From: Plicaturopsis crispa FD-325 SS-3
Lineage: Eukaryota > Basidiomycota > Agaricomycetes > Amylocorticiales > Amylocorticiaceae
Length of the DNA stretch: 64,000 bases
Direction: 5' to 3'
Assembly: GCA_000827205.1 (NCBI GenBank)
Contig: KN832562.1
Location: forward strand, 788,361 to 852,360
Each line of letters begins with the position of its first letter. Within the stretch, counting starts at the first letter, position 1. Made by a program: the position numbers and the translations under genes. Below the pieces are notes generated by a model. That model did not search any database and had not been told where the DNA came from. It saw nothing but the letters and a program-made list of their open reading frames with translations. Below, piece after piece: positions 11,579 through 23,107 of the stretch.

Positions 11579-13676
11579 TTACGAGGTGGGCGCGAGGGTG
11601 ATGCGCAGGGGGAGCACGCCGCCCTCCCCGTCCGTCACGGGCTGCAGCGTCGGCGAGATGCGCGAGTGCACGACCGCGCCCGTGTCGTGGAATTGCAGCG
11701 AGCGGATGAGCGTCGCCAGGATGACCTTCATCTCGAATATGGCTAGACCACAGTTAGCACTAAAGTACCGTAAGGGTGGACAGGAACAGGAACTCACCTA
11801 AACGAAACCCGATACAGTTGCGGGGGCCATCGCAGAAGGTCACGAGCCCGCTCCAGCCGTGGGGCAGCGCGCTCGGCGGGGGGATGCCGCCAGGCGTGAT
11901 CCAGCGCTCGGGCTGGTACACACCCGCGTCCGCGCCCCACACGGTCGGGTCGGTATGCATCGTGCGGAAGGGGATGTAAATGACCTGGCCCTTGGACACG
12001 CGCAGCGAGCTGATCGTCGTCCCGTCCGCGGTGCGCACGGGCTTGCTCAGCGGGATGACGTCGTCCTTGAGCGCGATGCGCTCGGTCTGGGGGGAGGCTG
12101 GGTGTACGCGCAGGCTGTGGTCACGGGTTAGTGGGTGGTGAGGGGGGAAGGGAGGGAGGGACGCACGCTTCTTTGACGACTGCGTCGAGGTAGGTCATGC
12201 GTTGGATGTCGTCGTATCCGAGGTCGCGGGGACTGGCGAGCACCTCGTCGCGCAGTTTTTGCTGGATTTGAGGATGCTGAGCAAGGTCGAGGAGCGTGAA
12301 GTTGACTGTAGCTGCTGTCGTCTCGTGCCCGACCATACTACACGGGATAAAATGAGTATGTGTCCTTTTGTACACGGAGTAGGAAGTGAACCTACGTGAA
12401 TGTGACGATCTTTGGTACGCAAGAGGAACAGATTAGCACCAATGTAAACACGACAGACCTAAGCCACGAACATTATCGAGTATTTGCTCGTCGTTCAATC
12501 GCTCTTCATTCGTGCTCCTGCCTTCCTTCCCTTCAGCACTATCGCGGTCGCCCTCTTTCCTGGCCCTCATCAAGATGGAGAGAATATCCTTGCCTTTACC
12601 TACAGCGCCACCCTTCTTCGCCGCATCTACAAGGCGTCCAGCAAGCCTCCTCACGATCAACTTGATCTGGCCCTGCGTCTGCATGAGCGGCAGCGGTGCA
12701 CTAGTGATCGACGGAATCGCGCGGACAACGATCGGCGCAAGAAATGCAGAGAACTTGAGGCCCTGGCGTACGTGCGCAAGCCAGGACGCCGCGATCGCCT
12801 GCGCGTCCGTCTGCGCGCCCGAGGTGGACGCGTGCGGGGCGGCCATGGCCTTGAAGTCGTGCCCGAAGGCGACGCGGCCGATGATGTCGAGCGTCGCGGT
12901 CGAGCTGTGCTCGGTCATGTTCACGGTCACGCCGTCGCCGTTATGCGAGAGCACCTCGTTGGTCAGCTTGCTCTCCAGCTTCTCGGCGCATTCGGAGACG
13001 ACGTCCGCCATGCCCTTGATGCTTTCGGGACTGAGACCAGACGTCAGTGATGGACAACACTTCGAGAAAGACTCTGACTGACGAGAATGCTGGAGCGAGG
13101 ATGCGTCGCATAAGTTTGTGCTCGTCGCCTTCCGCCCAAACGAGGCCCTTTCCGATGACATTCGCCACGGGAGGTCGGAACGCGGGGGATTTCACTGCAC
13201 GCACATTCAGTTAATCAAGAGAACGCTATGGCAGATTGCTCAAGGCTGTGGTGCGTACCATAATTCTCTGTATCTGCGAATATGTACTGCACGGCGGCAT
13301 GGTCCGAGGCGACGATCTGCGCTGTCGGTTGGGGGCCAGCGCTTAAACGAAAGAGTGCCAGCACTCACTATATCAGGGTGTCCCAGGGCGGCCTTGATTC
13401 TAAAGATGGGGCCAAACACATGCGTCCAGGTGCTATACATATCATTCGCGTCATGCTCGAACGCGAGGAGCTCGTGGCCCCAAAGCCAGCTTGCAATGCC
13501 CTTGGACTGCGTGCCTCAAAGTCAATGCCGTCGGGATGCCACTAAAAAAACGCGCGAACACGTACTGGGCCTCGAAGGCGATATACATCGTCGCGTGATC
13601 GCCTCAAGTACCGATGCACATAGAGGCTAGCGAGAAATACAGTGCAGACTACGGCGAGGTCGATTATGACGGACAT
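11579..13676 (-). CDS. Cytochrome P450 monooxygenase
   Basis: Membrane-anchored haem-thiolate monooxygenase; substrate unknown. Nine exons (13566-13676, 13369-13506, 13259-13316, 13083-13194, 12472-13030, 12396-12409, 12167-12337, 11798-12114, 11579-11742) join to 1644 nt, giving 547 aa, the usual length in basidiomycetes. The N-terminus has one hydrophobic anchor (SVIIDLAVVCTVFLASLYV), then RGPSKGIASWLWGHEL. The I-helix motif MVGHETTAA is at about 332-340, the ExxR motif EALR at 387-390, QPERW follows, and the haem loop FCDGPRNCIG has its ligand at Cys488. All catalytic landmarks are intact. Exon 6 is only 14 nt. The gene lies between two paralogous membrane-protein genes. I cannot assign a CYP family by eye. 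Confidence 0.95.
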
Positions 13677-14560
13677 TCTGGGGGGCTGCGACTGCGAACG
13701 AAGGAAAGTCAACACACTTTTCTGAACGCCGTCCGTGCTTGTAAGCGCTCGAGCTTGAGCTTGAAGTCGACATAGACAAAAAGCTTTGATAGATTAGGCC
13801 CAAGCAGGATTCTGAGGATCCATCGAGTGGACAGAAATAAAAGCAAAGCGACAGCCATGACATATAAAAGGTTTAGTCTGTGCGATAGCCATAATCGCTG
13901 CGAATAACGGCGGACAGGAAGCCTGCAAGATAAAAAGACACGCTCCAGCGCCGCGCCGCAGTGAGAATGGAATCAGCAAACTCGCCGGAAGAACTTGTCG
14001 AGAACAAATGGACGTCCGAAAACGTTTCGTCGAAGAAGCCTCCGTCCCCGGCTCGGCGCTCGATTAGGCCATCGACGCTCCCGTTACTAATGATCGGCCT
14101 TGATAACCGGCCATCCGTGCACGTTTTCGTCGCCGGCCTCCGTGAACTTGGTTTCTCCTCGCACCACCGAGGCTTCGCTAAGAACATACGGGCAAAGTCC
14201 AGGGAACACAGTCCGCTAAAACATACGGAATACAAGGTAGCGTCTTTGTATGGCATTTTGTTTCGCTGGCCGTCTCCCGCGGTCTTGCCAGTGTCCATCT
14301 ACGGTTTATTACACTTGGCTTTAACGGGCGCCTCGTTTCACCATGTGCGTCCCTCTTCGTACGTTTAGGCGTGCTTCTGCCTGTGGCTCCTCTGCACGGC
14401 GGCACCGGGGTTACATACCATCTCTCGCCCAATTGCCAATGCCGTGGAAAATATAAAGTACTCCGTTGCCAATCCGTTGTCAATCCGTCGTCCCTTGTCT
14501 TCACACCTTCTCCCTCCCTCCTCCCTCCCCTACCACCCTCGGTCCTCTCCTTGTGCCAAA
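13677..14560. other. Intergenic region between P450 and membrane-protein gene
   Basis: About 880 bp between two divergently transcribed genes, so it holds both promoters. A 135-aa ORF (13961-14368, plus) has no recognisable domain and is probably chance. Confidence 0.5.
14452..14457 (+). promoter_or_regulatory. TATA box of the 14561-16134 gene
   Basis: TATAAA about 104 bp before the ATG at 14561, followed by a pyrimidine-rich leader (CTCCCTCCTCCCTCCCC), typical of strong fungal promoters. Confidence 0.55.
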
Positions 14561-16134
14561 ATGGTCAATTGGCAGTCATCCAGCGAGCTCATCAAAGATG
14601 AGAGTGAGTCGTGCCCGCCCCGTCTTCGCGTTAATATCCGATCTGACGCCTCTCCGAACATAGCTGCCTTCGTCAAATTACAGCATGCACTTCTGGGCCT
14701 GTATGCGTGCGTGCAAAGTTTTTGTGCCTTCCATTCTGCCTGTGCTTACTCGGCTTCGTGCAGATGGGAGTTCGTCATGTCGCTCGGCTTCGAGTGGGAC
14801 TTCATCTCCGGGAAGAAAAAGTTCAAGTGGCCGATGGTACGTGGATTTTATGCAGTCGATCAAGAGGCGTATCTAATATGCTCTCCACAGATATTTTATT
14901 TTGCTGGTCGTTACTGCTTGTTGTTCTCTCTTATTGGAATGTAAGTGTCCCTGCGTTCCAAACAGTTGCACCCGAATTAACCCTCTCCCGCAGTGTTACC
15001 GCGTTTGATGTAACCGAGTGCGTTTTGCCTGGTGCTATATGTCAAGGCGAATCCATATGAACTGTCATATTCACAGAGAAATCAACTGTCAATCGTTGTT
15101 CATATTCAACCAACTTGCAGGCAACGCTGCCACCGGGTTCGCCTCGATCAATCTTTCCATTCGCACGTACGTCCCATCTCCTCTCGTTCTAGCCCTACTG
15201 AAGTACTAACGCGCTATCATAGAATGGCCATCTGGGGCCAAAACCTGTATATCAAAGTCGGCCTAACCCTCATTATACTGGGCCACTGGTCTCTCATTCT
15301 TCAGGGTATCCTCATGGAGGTCACATGGGTACGCCATACTGTTCATCTGTCGTTAATCGTGAGATTGACTTTGCTGCGACAGGTCGATGGCTCTGGCTGT
15401 GTCATCGTACACACAAATAACACCGTGCTCGCCGCGACGTTCATATACTCGATGGCCTTCGATGGCATCGTGCTCTGCCTGAACACATACAAGCTGGCGG
15501 TGACGGGCACCGGCAAGCGTAGTGGTGGCAGCAAACTTGGGAGACTGATCTTCGCCGACGGCATGATCTTCTTCTTCATTGCGTACGTGTATCTTCCCAC
15601 TTTCCTCCTCGTGCAGAGGTGCTCATGTGTTCGTATTCCAGGTTCCTGTCCAACTTCCTCGCGACGGTGTTCATGCTATTAAATATGAACTCGGTCATGA
15701 GCGTCATCTTCAACGTCCCCGCCGTTGTCGCATCAACAGTGCGTGCCCACCTTATCTACCCCTGCTCGCACGCTAACGCTCTCACCCCACGCAGATCGTC
15801 GCATCGCGAGTCGTCCGCCGCCTCACAAACTTCACACACAACCCAGAAATTTAGTACGTATCGCCCCACACATTCCACCTCCACGCGCGGCGCTGACCAC
15901 ATTGCACTTTGCAGCACCAAGTCCAGCTCCGCAACAGACGCGGTCGTGCGCACGGGCATCGCGCGCGGCACGGTGCCCGCGACGAAGACGGGCGTGCACG
16001 TGCAGATGGAGACGTTCACGCACGCGGAGCCCGAGCCCGACAGCCCGTACGACGCGCGACGCGTGAAGGACCTCGAGGCATACCACGAGTCCGACAAGAG
16101 CTCCGAGGTCGAGGAGTACAAGCCGCCATTTTGA
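14561..16134 (+). CDS. Multi-pass membrane protein of unknown function (paralogue of 7875-9420)
   Basis: Eleven exons (14561-14603, 14664-14706, 14764-14836, 14891-14940, 14994-15017, 15077-15166, 15223-15328, 15383-15582, 15642-15738, 15795-15853, 15915-16134) join to 1005 nt, giving 334 aa. It aligns end to end with the protein at 7875-9420: matching blocks include FISGKKKFKWPM, GNAATGFASINLSIRT, ILGHWSLILQGIL, LIFADGMIFFFIAFLSN and the tail TGVHVQMETFT. Intron positions are partly shared. Two introns of the other copy are absent here (LQGIL and SMAFD), and two are found only here (before IFYF and inside VTEEIN). So the duplication is old. About seven hydrophobic segments and a charged C-terminal tail indicate a polytopic membrane protein; its function is unknown. 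Confidence 0.82.
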
Positions 16135-17136
16135 TTTCGTGCGCTGTGTTGTGCTTTCGACTTTGCGGTGTAGGACTTTTCAATCTTCGTTCGGGGAGGG
16201 GTTTGTTGTGCATCTAGAGGGATGCGCGGAGAAGTATACTTACATATATTATAAAAGCGGAATTGGGCTGCATACTTACCTTGGGCACCGGTGTAGGCAT
16301 AGCGAGGAGCAGAGCGTCGTATACCCACCTGTAACATATAATTACCCACCAAAAAATTACATATCACCTGCACAAAACAAAGCAATCGTTTATTTTGAGC
16401 TGATGTCATACACGCTCAGTGTTCGTGACTTACTGCGTGCGGCTTGACAGTAGTGACTTCAAGTTGACCCTGCCTTGTCAGGGGCAGTACGCCCAATATA
16501 GCGAGGCGGTTGGTAGCCATTCGAAGGACGTTGCCAAACAAGACTAAGCAAATGGCGCCACCTCCACCACCGCCCACCATGCTCTTGACCGCCATGATGA
16601 CAACCTGGATATTCCTGCGGCAAACGATACATTTCATCCATAAGCGTGCTCTTGTTTCTTAATCCACGACAATGCAGGCAATTTGCAGGATCAGGTCTGC
16701 TTTTCATTCCTGTCTGTCATCCACACCGAAGCATTACGATGACGAAGAGTCTGACGCAGAACTGAGACAGTCGTGGAGTGGTCCTCTCTTCGTACGCAGA
16801 GGCACGGGCCACACGGGCTGAACAAGATCTCGGAGTCCTGTGGTTCCCGCACCATGACGCCACAATAATAAGAAGGGCCACGGCGTTCCGTGTGTTGCTT
16901 CCGCTTCCCATCTGTCCTCCATACTGGGGTCCAGCGGGACAGCGACAACTCCTGGTCATGGAGACAAGTATGACCATCGACGTCCACCGCCCTGCTTTGC
17001 GTCAGTCGGTGACGACGATCGACAACTCAGCTTGTTACTGCATGGTCTGATATAGGATGGGCTGCGGCTATATAAGCAGCGCCTCGAGACGAGGACATAC
17101 CCAATTCAATACATCTGAAATCATCTCCAAATTAAA
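16135..17136. other. Intergenic region, 1.0 kb
   Basis: Contains the 3' flank of the membrane-protein gene and the promoter of the next gene. No further gene or repeat is evident. Confidence 0.55.
17069..17076 (+). promoter_or_regulatory. TATA box of the 17137-17841 gene
   Basis: TATATAAG about 60 bp upstream of the proposed split start codon. The spacing supports transcription starting just before 17137. Confidence 0.55.
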
Positions 17137-17841
17137 ATGTACGTCCTGTCTCCTACACACTCTACTAGTGCTCACACTCAAGCACTGGCAATGCACGCAG
17201 GACCACCACCACATCCAACTCTGTCTCCTTCGACGCGCCGGGCCCATACATCGGGGAATGGCGAGGCCAGCGGTGCACGTACACCACCAGGAAGCCGTTT
17301 GACAGTATTGTCGAGTCCATCCGGGCCACTACTGCACAGATGCCCGTCAGCCCTGCTCACATGAAGAGCGGCATCGGCGCATCCACCTCGGAGGAGTTCG
17401 AGCAGCGCATCAGCGAGGCCGCGAGCAAAACGGAGAGGCCCACGGGGCTCTTCTTGTTCACGGAGATTAACCACGCTGATTGGTGAGTAACCAAAAACAC
17501 ATACTCCTCGGTAACATCGAAACCGTGCTGAATTTAACTTATTGTGCAGGCTTAACGCGTATTGTCCCGGTTGCCCGAAGCTGCATAAATTCATCATCGG
17601 AAGTCCGACCGTGCTGAAGAACATGGCGCAGTACGACTACGCCGCAACTCTGCACGCGCCCTGGGACTTTTTGCTGCAGGAGGTTGTCGACGATAAAGGG
17701 AAGTACGTCGGCACGAAGGTGATCTTCGACTTGCCGAGTGCGACCATGGCATCCGCGATAGGCGGCGAGGCGTTGCATAGAGAGAGCAAGAAGCTGGACG
17801 CGAAATTCCAGGAGGCGGTTGAGAGTTGGATTGCGCTTTAG
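17137..17841 (+). CDS. Small TT1751/DUF302-like protein; start codon formed by splicing
   Basis: Protein of 191 aa with the pattern RGQRCTYTTRKPFDSIV, GLFLFTEINHADWL, FIIGSPTVLKNMAQYDYAATLHAPWDFLLQE and VIFDLPSATMAS. I associate this order with fungal TT1751-like (DUF302-type) proteins; their function is unknown. The start is unusual. AT at 17137-17138 is followed by a GTACGT donor, and the 62-nt intron ends CACGCAG at 17200, so the G of ATG is the first base of exon 2. Exons 17137-17138, 17201-17482 and 17550-17841 total 576 nt, a multiple of three. The reading frame MTTTTSNSVSFDAPG joins directly to the conserved region. Without that splice the ATG at 17137 leads into a wrong frame. A TATA box precedes it. 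The neighbour downstream is a tandem paralogue. Confidence 0.78.
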
Positions 17842-18154
17842 GTATGCGGTTTTTTGACCTTTGACGTGCTAGAATGATACTGACGATGTCACTAGATTGT
17901 CTCGTACGAAATTGTGTCCATGAATATAATAGCAACTTGTTGTATCCTACATAGTCTGGACTTGCGAACATAATCAGCGCACAAGCACTAGTCGAACTAG
18001 ACTTTCCTGCTTTTGTCAGTGTTGCCGATCGAAACGTTTGCCTACGCCGCAGGTCGGTCATCTTATAGATAGCATCCCCGAGGTCACTCGCCCTTCGACA
18101 CAATCTTTCTGAATTTTCTGATTCATAAAATTTAGACTCACAGAACAAAGTACG
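17842..18154. other. Intergenic region between tandem paralogues
   Basis: 313 bp with the 3' end of the first copy and the promoter of the second. No additional feature is seen. Confidence 0.6.
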
Positions 18155-18668
18155 ATGCCTCGAGTCGAGATCTACACCGGCCAGCGATGCACATACACAA
18201 CCTCGAAACCGTTCGACGAGGTCATCGCCAGCATCCGAACGTCTGTTCACACCGGCGAGTCCTTCATGTCGGTCGTGGAGGGGGGCACACCGCGCAGTGG
18301 ATTATTTCTCATCACAGAATATGACCACGGCAAATGGTACATCGCGTGACTTAATACCTCATCCCCAAGATACTCAGTCAGTGCACCGCACATCCAGGTA
18401 CAGAATACTCAAACCCGCCGCACCGCGGATACACAAATTCGTGATGGGCAACCCATTCGCGCTCGCGCGCATAATGCGGCAAGACGTCGCGGCGTGCCTT
18501 CACGCACCTCTGGACTTTCTGGTCATAGAGATCGACAGCGGGACGACGGAGATTGTTTTCGATCTTCCGAGCTCGATGATGGCGTCGGCGCGGGGCGGGG
18601 AGGCGCTGGCTGAAGCAGCTAGGATATCGGACGAGAAGGTGAAGGAGGCCGTCGCGGGATGGCTGTAG
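18155..18668 (+). CDS. Small TT1751/DUF302-like protein, second tandem copy
   Basis: Two exons (18155-18336, 18398-18668; GTACAT donor, CATCCAG acceptor) total 453 nt, giving 150 aa. It shares GQRCTYTTSKPFDEVIASIR, KFVMGNPFALARIM, ACLHAPLDFLVIE and IVFDLPSSMMASARGGEAL with the upstream copy. The intron is at the same place in both, inside the Trp codon after the LFLITEYDH/LFLFTEINH motif. This copy starts directly at the conserved domain. It lacks both the 20-residue N-terminal extension and a central insert of about 20 residues found in copy one. There is no signal peptide or membrane segment, so it is probably cytosolic. Function unknown. Confidence 0.78.
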
Positions 18669-18733
18669 TTGTGATTAATGCTCTGCTCTGTTGTATGATG
18701 TGGATTGTAAAAATGTGAAAGTGTGCAGTGCTT

Positions 18734-20326
18734 TCAAAGGCCTGCCGCCCGGTCGCGTGCCTCCACCCTCTCCAGGAACTGATTCTTCTCAAAGGCGTCG
18801 CCATTTCGCAGGAAGCCAGTCCGGTCCCAAACCTTCTCCTTCGGCAAAAACGCGACGCCCTGGTCCCTATTTCCATCGACCGCCAGCTCCGGGCGCACAC
18901 CATTCCACCACTCTCTCGCTGAAATCCGATTCCGGCCCTCCTCTTTGACCTCGGGGACACGAAGGACGGTGTCGGAGGCGCAGCGAATCAAAAGGCCGGA
19001 TGCACCATGACAGTAGGCAGCTACACCTACCCTGTTGAGGACGTGGAGGGGAAGGTCGGAGATGAGAGAAGCTTCCTGCGCAGTGTAGACTACCGGGGAA
19101 TGGAGTTGGAGGTTTTTGTAGTTGGGTAGATACGTTTTGAGCGGCCGCTATGACCCAGTTTCAGTGGCGGGCTCGTGCATCCAAGAGGCGGCTTACCTGG
19201 TGAGATATTGCACGATGCCGCCGTACGATTTCATGGGCGGACATGGTGAGGAAATCCACGATACTGTGATGATCGTTGATCATTGGCGCGAGCGGCGCCT
19301 CTGGATCGCGCTTTTGCGGTACTTTCTGGGCCTGACACATTGTCTGTCAGCATTTCAGACCACTGAACACATATTCCGACTTACTACACCCGATAAAGTA
19401 TCACGGAGAACAGACGCAAGCAGTCTACCTCCTTCTCGCGCCAACACTGTCTGTAGCTCAGGATATGCAATATCATCTGAAATAGGCTGAAAGGAATGCG
19501 TGCATGAGAAACATACAGATCACAGCTGGTATTTGGCTCACGATACGTGTCTGCGCGTAGATATCGCCAGTGTCGACGCCCATCTTTCGCTCATTTATGT
19601 CGATGACGCAGACTCCTGTCTCCGCGTCTCCACGCATTATGGCGTGCTGTATGGGCGCGGCGCCCCGAAAGTCGGGCAGCAGGGAGGGATGCACGTTAAA
19701 CCGGCGTGACGGGTGGAATAGTTTGAGTAGAGGGTCGAATATCATGCGTCCAAAGGAAGCAGTAACAATGACATGCGTAGGTGAATATGTCGATTGAAAT
19801 GGCTCCGGGGGCTACAAAATATATGGCTTTAGAATGGATTTTGAGCAAGTGTCTTCGGCTGTCAGTACCTGCCATTGCCTGAAAGCCGATTTCGTAGGGG
19901 GGACAAGGTGTACAGGTATGTCGAGGGACTCCCCGAGCAGTCTCAATGGTGCTAGCAAGTTTTCAAGATACCTATAAGCAATGGTGATGAGAGAGAAATT
20001 AGAGAGGGCAAATGTACTCACATACATGAAGCGTGTCTCCGCGTCTACGAGGCTTAATATCTGGCAATGTGCCTATTGAGACACTTTGCCAAACATCTGA
20101 TTAATGTATTCAATTATGTGGTTCAGCGCCAGAGGAGAGATTTGGACGAACCGCGCGCGGCAAAGAGCTCCTCGAAGACATGACACGACATCACATCCGA
20201 GCCAAAGAACAAGATTTTGAAAGGCTCTTGTGAGTTCTGAGTCTGTATTCGTCGTACATGGCGTATCCCATGGCATCGTAAAGTCCAGAGAGCGTTCCTG
20301 TGTGAACAGAGATGATGGATGGACAT
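18734..20326 (-). CDS. FMT1: Methionyl-tRNA formyltransferase, mitochondrial
   Basis: Formylates initiator Met-tRNA with 10-formyl-THF for mitochondrial translation. Seven exons (20152-20326, 20022-20096, 19869-19951, 19542-19811, 19385-19486, 19197-19331, 18734-19147) total 1254 nt, giving 417 aa. The N-terminus is rich in Arg, His and Ser without acidic residues, as expected of a mitochondrial presequence; KILFFGSD then opens the formyltransferase fold. The catalytic region [18 protein letters not shown] carries the Asn and His, and KMGVDTGDI the Asp. The C-terminal domain follows ([25 protein letters not shown]). The ATG at 20326 is the first in frame. Its stop lies 65 bp from the stop of the convergent upstream paralogue gene. 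Confidence 0.93.
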
Positions 20327-20509
20327 GGCAAGCTGGGCCAACGCGTCGCGACTTGAGAAATTTCAAAGTCCTGCGCGCGACCTCCAGTGTTCGTGGATAG
20401 GGGCTAAAACATACACTACAGTTCTTCGAGCTCAAATTCCACAAACCAACTCACGCTGCTAGAGTCTGACAGCATATATAAATGATTAATGAGGGCTGAG
20501 GTACATTCT

Positions 20510-22630
20510 TCAACTACATAGCTCCCATCTTCCACCCGCGATGCACCATACCCTCCCAACTTTCCGCAGAGCCTCCAAAGCATCCCCAACTGCCCATTCC
20601 CCGACCCGCGCCCACCGTTCGTCCGTCCTGCGCATGTACTGTGTAATCTCGTCCTTCGTCGGCCCCGGTGGCGGCGCAGCTGCATACTTCCTGCTCGTGG
20701 ACGCCGATGCAGCACGCTCCGCCCTGGATATCATAGCAGTTATCGCAGATTCGACGTGCGAGCTGAGGTACGCCGGCGTCAAGGGGATGTAGGACTCCTC
20801 GCCAGGCTGCGGATCCGAGAGGTAGCCGGCAATCAAGTCCGAGTCGTCTTCATCCCGGGAGACGCCAGCGGCAGAGAAGATGGTGCTATCAGCGCTGACG
20901 GTGCTCGAGTTGGTTTTCCATAGTGCGCTGGCCTCCTCCACGGCCCATCGCCGCGCGGGCCCGTCCCAGATGACGATGCTGCCTTCCTCGTACAGCTTCA
21001 CGATTACCGAGGAGAACAGCCTCTTCATTTTCTGGGCCATTGCACTTGGCGGAAGCTCGACTTTCGACCGCATAGATTTATCTTGGGTCGGGGCACGTTT
21101 CCGCTCATCCCGAGCGCGCCGTTTAGCTTCTGCTTTCACAACACGCCGGGCCATATCCGCGAGCTCAGGTACGCGGCGAAGATAAGACAAGGTAAACCCG
21201 CGCAGGCAATTTCGATTTGTAGAGGGCGGCGTTGGAGCTTTGGAAGCTCGTGGGGTCTGGTCGAGATTGGGAGTATTTCGAGAGGGTCGAGGTGTCTGGA
21301 TGTTGGGCTCGTGCTGCGTGAGCGCCTGTGACTGGCGAGAATTAGATTTGGTCGGCGTGAGGGGGGCGCGAGACAATGAATAGGAAATATGGTCGTCAGA
21401 TTCGACATCGGAGTCAGCGTCGTGATAGAAATCGGAGGGAGCATTGTCCATGTAATGCTTGACGTATATTCGGAATGTGTTTGCAGTCAGGTCACGGGAA
21501 TGTAGGCGTGAGGGATGCCGTAGCTTGGGCGGTGACTATCTCGCAGAATAACATCCACCGGCGATAGATGAGTAGCATAAATGGATGAGGAGCGAAACGG
21601 ACGCACGTTGCGGATAGGCTTGGACGGGCTGGATGCTGCTGAAGATGATGCAGACGGTGTAGATGATGCAGAAGCGGTAGGAGGTAAATCTCTCTGCCGT
21701 GCTGTAGGACTAGATGGTTCTGCGACATTGCGGGTACCGGGCACCGTGCTAGAGTGTGGGGCATCCAGGACTGCTGAATGTGAGGGAACAACAAACGGGC
21801 CTGGGCGGGAATAAGAACTCTCATGCAGGGCGAGCACCGTTCGCCAGTGCAAAGGTTCCTCGTTGAGAGATTGACATATTTCTAAGTTAAGCATCAGGCG
21901 ACTTGTTCTCAAAGTACCGGTCGCCCGAGGCAGACCAACGGCAACTAGTTGCCAGAGGACGAACCTATGTGTTCCACGGCGATTTGCTTTGAGTCGTGCC
22001 ATCTTGTAACCTTTCCAACGATGCGGACGGAATCGCCCACAGCTGCGAGTGGTACGGGCAAAACAGGTGGCTCATGACATGCCGCGGCCGTCTTCTCTTT
22101 CGTAGGCCGCGCTTTCTTGGGTGATGGCGGGGGTACTTGATGGCGCTGAAAGCAGTCAATCACACCTGTTCCGTCGTCAACTTGCAGCAGTCATTGTCGC
22201 GTTGGGTTCAATTGTATTGGTCTGAAGTAGAGTAATCTGCTTACTGCTGTAAACGATACGCTTTTCCCATTCGGCAACACCTACGACCATTCCAACCAGT
22301 TTCACATTCCTGCAGGGTACACTCTTAAGCCAGAAGAAATCACCATCTGGAAGGACAGAAGTTCGCGGTTCAATGCATGTTCACTTCCGCGGTGGCTACC
22401 TGAAACGTACCTTTGCGGGCGTTGTCTTGCATTGCAAACACGTCTTCCACAAAGCAAGGTGCAGTCGCTTCATTCGTTAGAGTCCACTTCCATATGTCGG
22501 CGTCGGAGGACTGGAGTTGTGGTTGGACCATTTTCGCGTCCGTTGATGAAGGACTGGTCTTCCGCCGCTTGGGCGACAATCGAACTGGTGTGCTCGTCAG
22601 TTCGTTCCCGATAGTCCGTATTGAGGTCAT
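20510..22630 (-). CDS. STN1: CST telomere-capping complex subunit Stn1
   Basis: Single-strand telomere-binding component of CST, which protects chromosome ends and recruits Pol alpha-primase. Five exons (22411-22630, 22245-22346, 21965-22180, 21607-21881, 20510-21535) total 1839 nt, giving 612 aa. The N-terminal OB fold is recognisable: DIWKWTLTNEATAPCFV, FFWLKSVPCRNVKLVGMVVGV, WEKRIVY-IDDGTGVIDC and GDSVRIVGKVTRW. Two Ser/Pro-rich low-complexity linkers, with the conserved block RHPSRLHSRDLTANTFRIYVKHYMDN between them, separate the OB fold from a charged C-terminal region (RRVPELADMARRVVKAEAKRR onwards) that may hold the winged-helix repeats. At 612 aa it is longer than the fission-yeast protein, mostly because of the linkers. 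The OB-fold assignment is firm; the C-terminal domains are inference. Confidence 0.85.
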
Positions 22631-23107
22631 AGCATCAGTAGTAGAGAAAAGAGATAACGCGTTAGAACCAAAGCAGGAGGGGAGGAATACGAGGAAGATG
22701 GTGGTCAAGAGCAAGAACGGTTTCCGAACCGCGACGCGCGCGCACGCGACTTCGTCGACGTCAGCCACCGAAACGCATCGGCGCCATAGCTAGACAGTTA
22801 TCGATAGAAAATCTCAAGCTGTTTCGCCCTTGCTCAGCCATTGAGCCTCCCTGTATACACATAATAATCGATTGGACAACGCGCACTGATGCTGTGTATA
22901 CACGCTGCATCGTGAGCTCTACGTTCATTGCTGTCGCCAGTCGTAAAGGCGTGACTCTAAGTGTACTTGAGACCAACGAGTGTCGTTGGCGTACGCGTAT
23001 AGGTTTGTGAATATGCAGGTACATACTAGTGAGAACTCCTCCGCAGGATTGACTTCCAGATAAATAAAGACCGTCGCATCTACGATGAACATTGCCCATA
23101 AAATAAA
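22631..23107. other. Intergenic region between STN1 and the secreted-protein tandem
   Basis: About 480 bp. The right end (from about 23033) belongs to the duplicated unit, as it matches sequence at 25333-25408. The STN1 upstream ORF continues open without an ATG, which I do not take as coding. Confidence 0.5.

Noticed and set aside
7875-16134. Secondary-metabolite biosynthetic cluster around the P450
   Set aside because: No terpene synthase, polyketide synthase, NRPS or other core enzyme is present; the neighbours are membrane proteins only.
22631-22768. N-terminal extension of STN1 with a hydrophobic segment
   Set aside because: The open frame upstream of 22630 has no ATG start, and a membrane segment does not fit a telomere protein.
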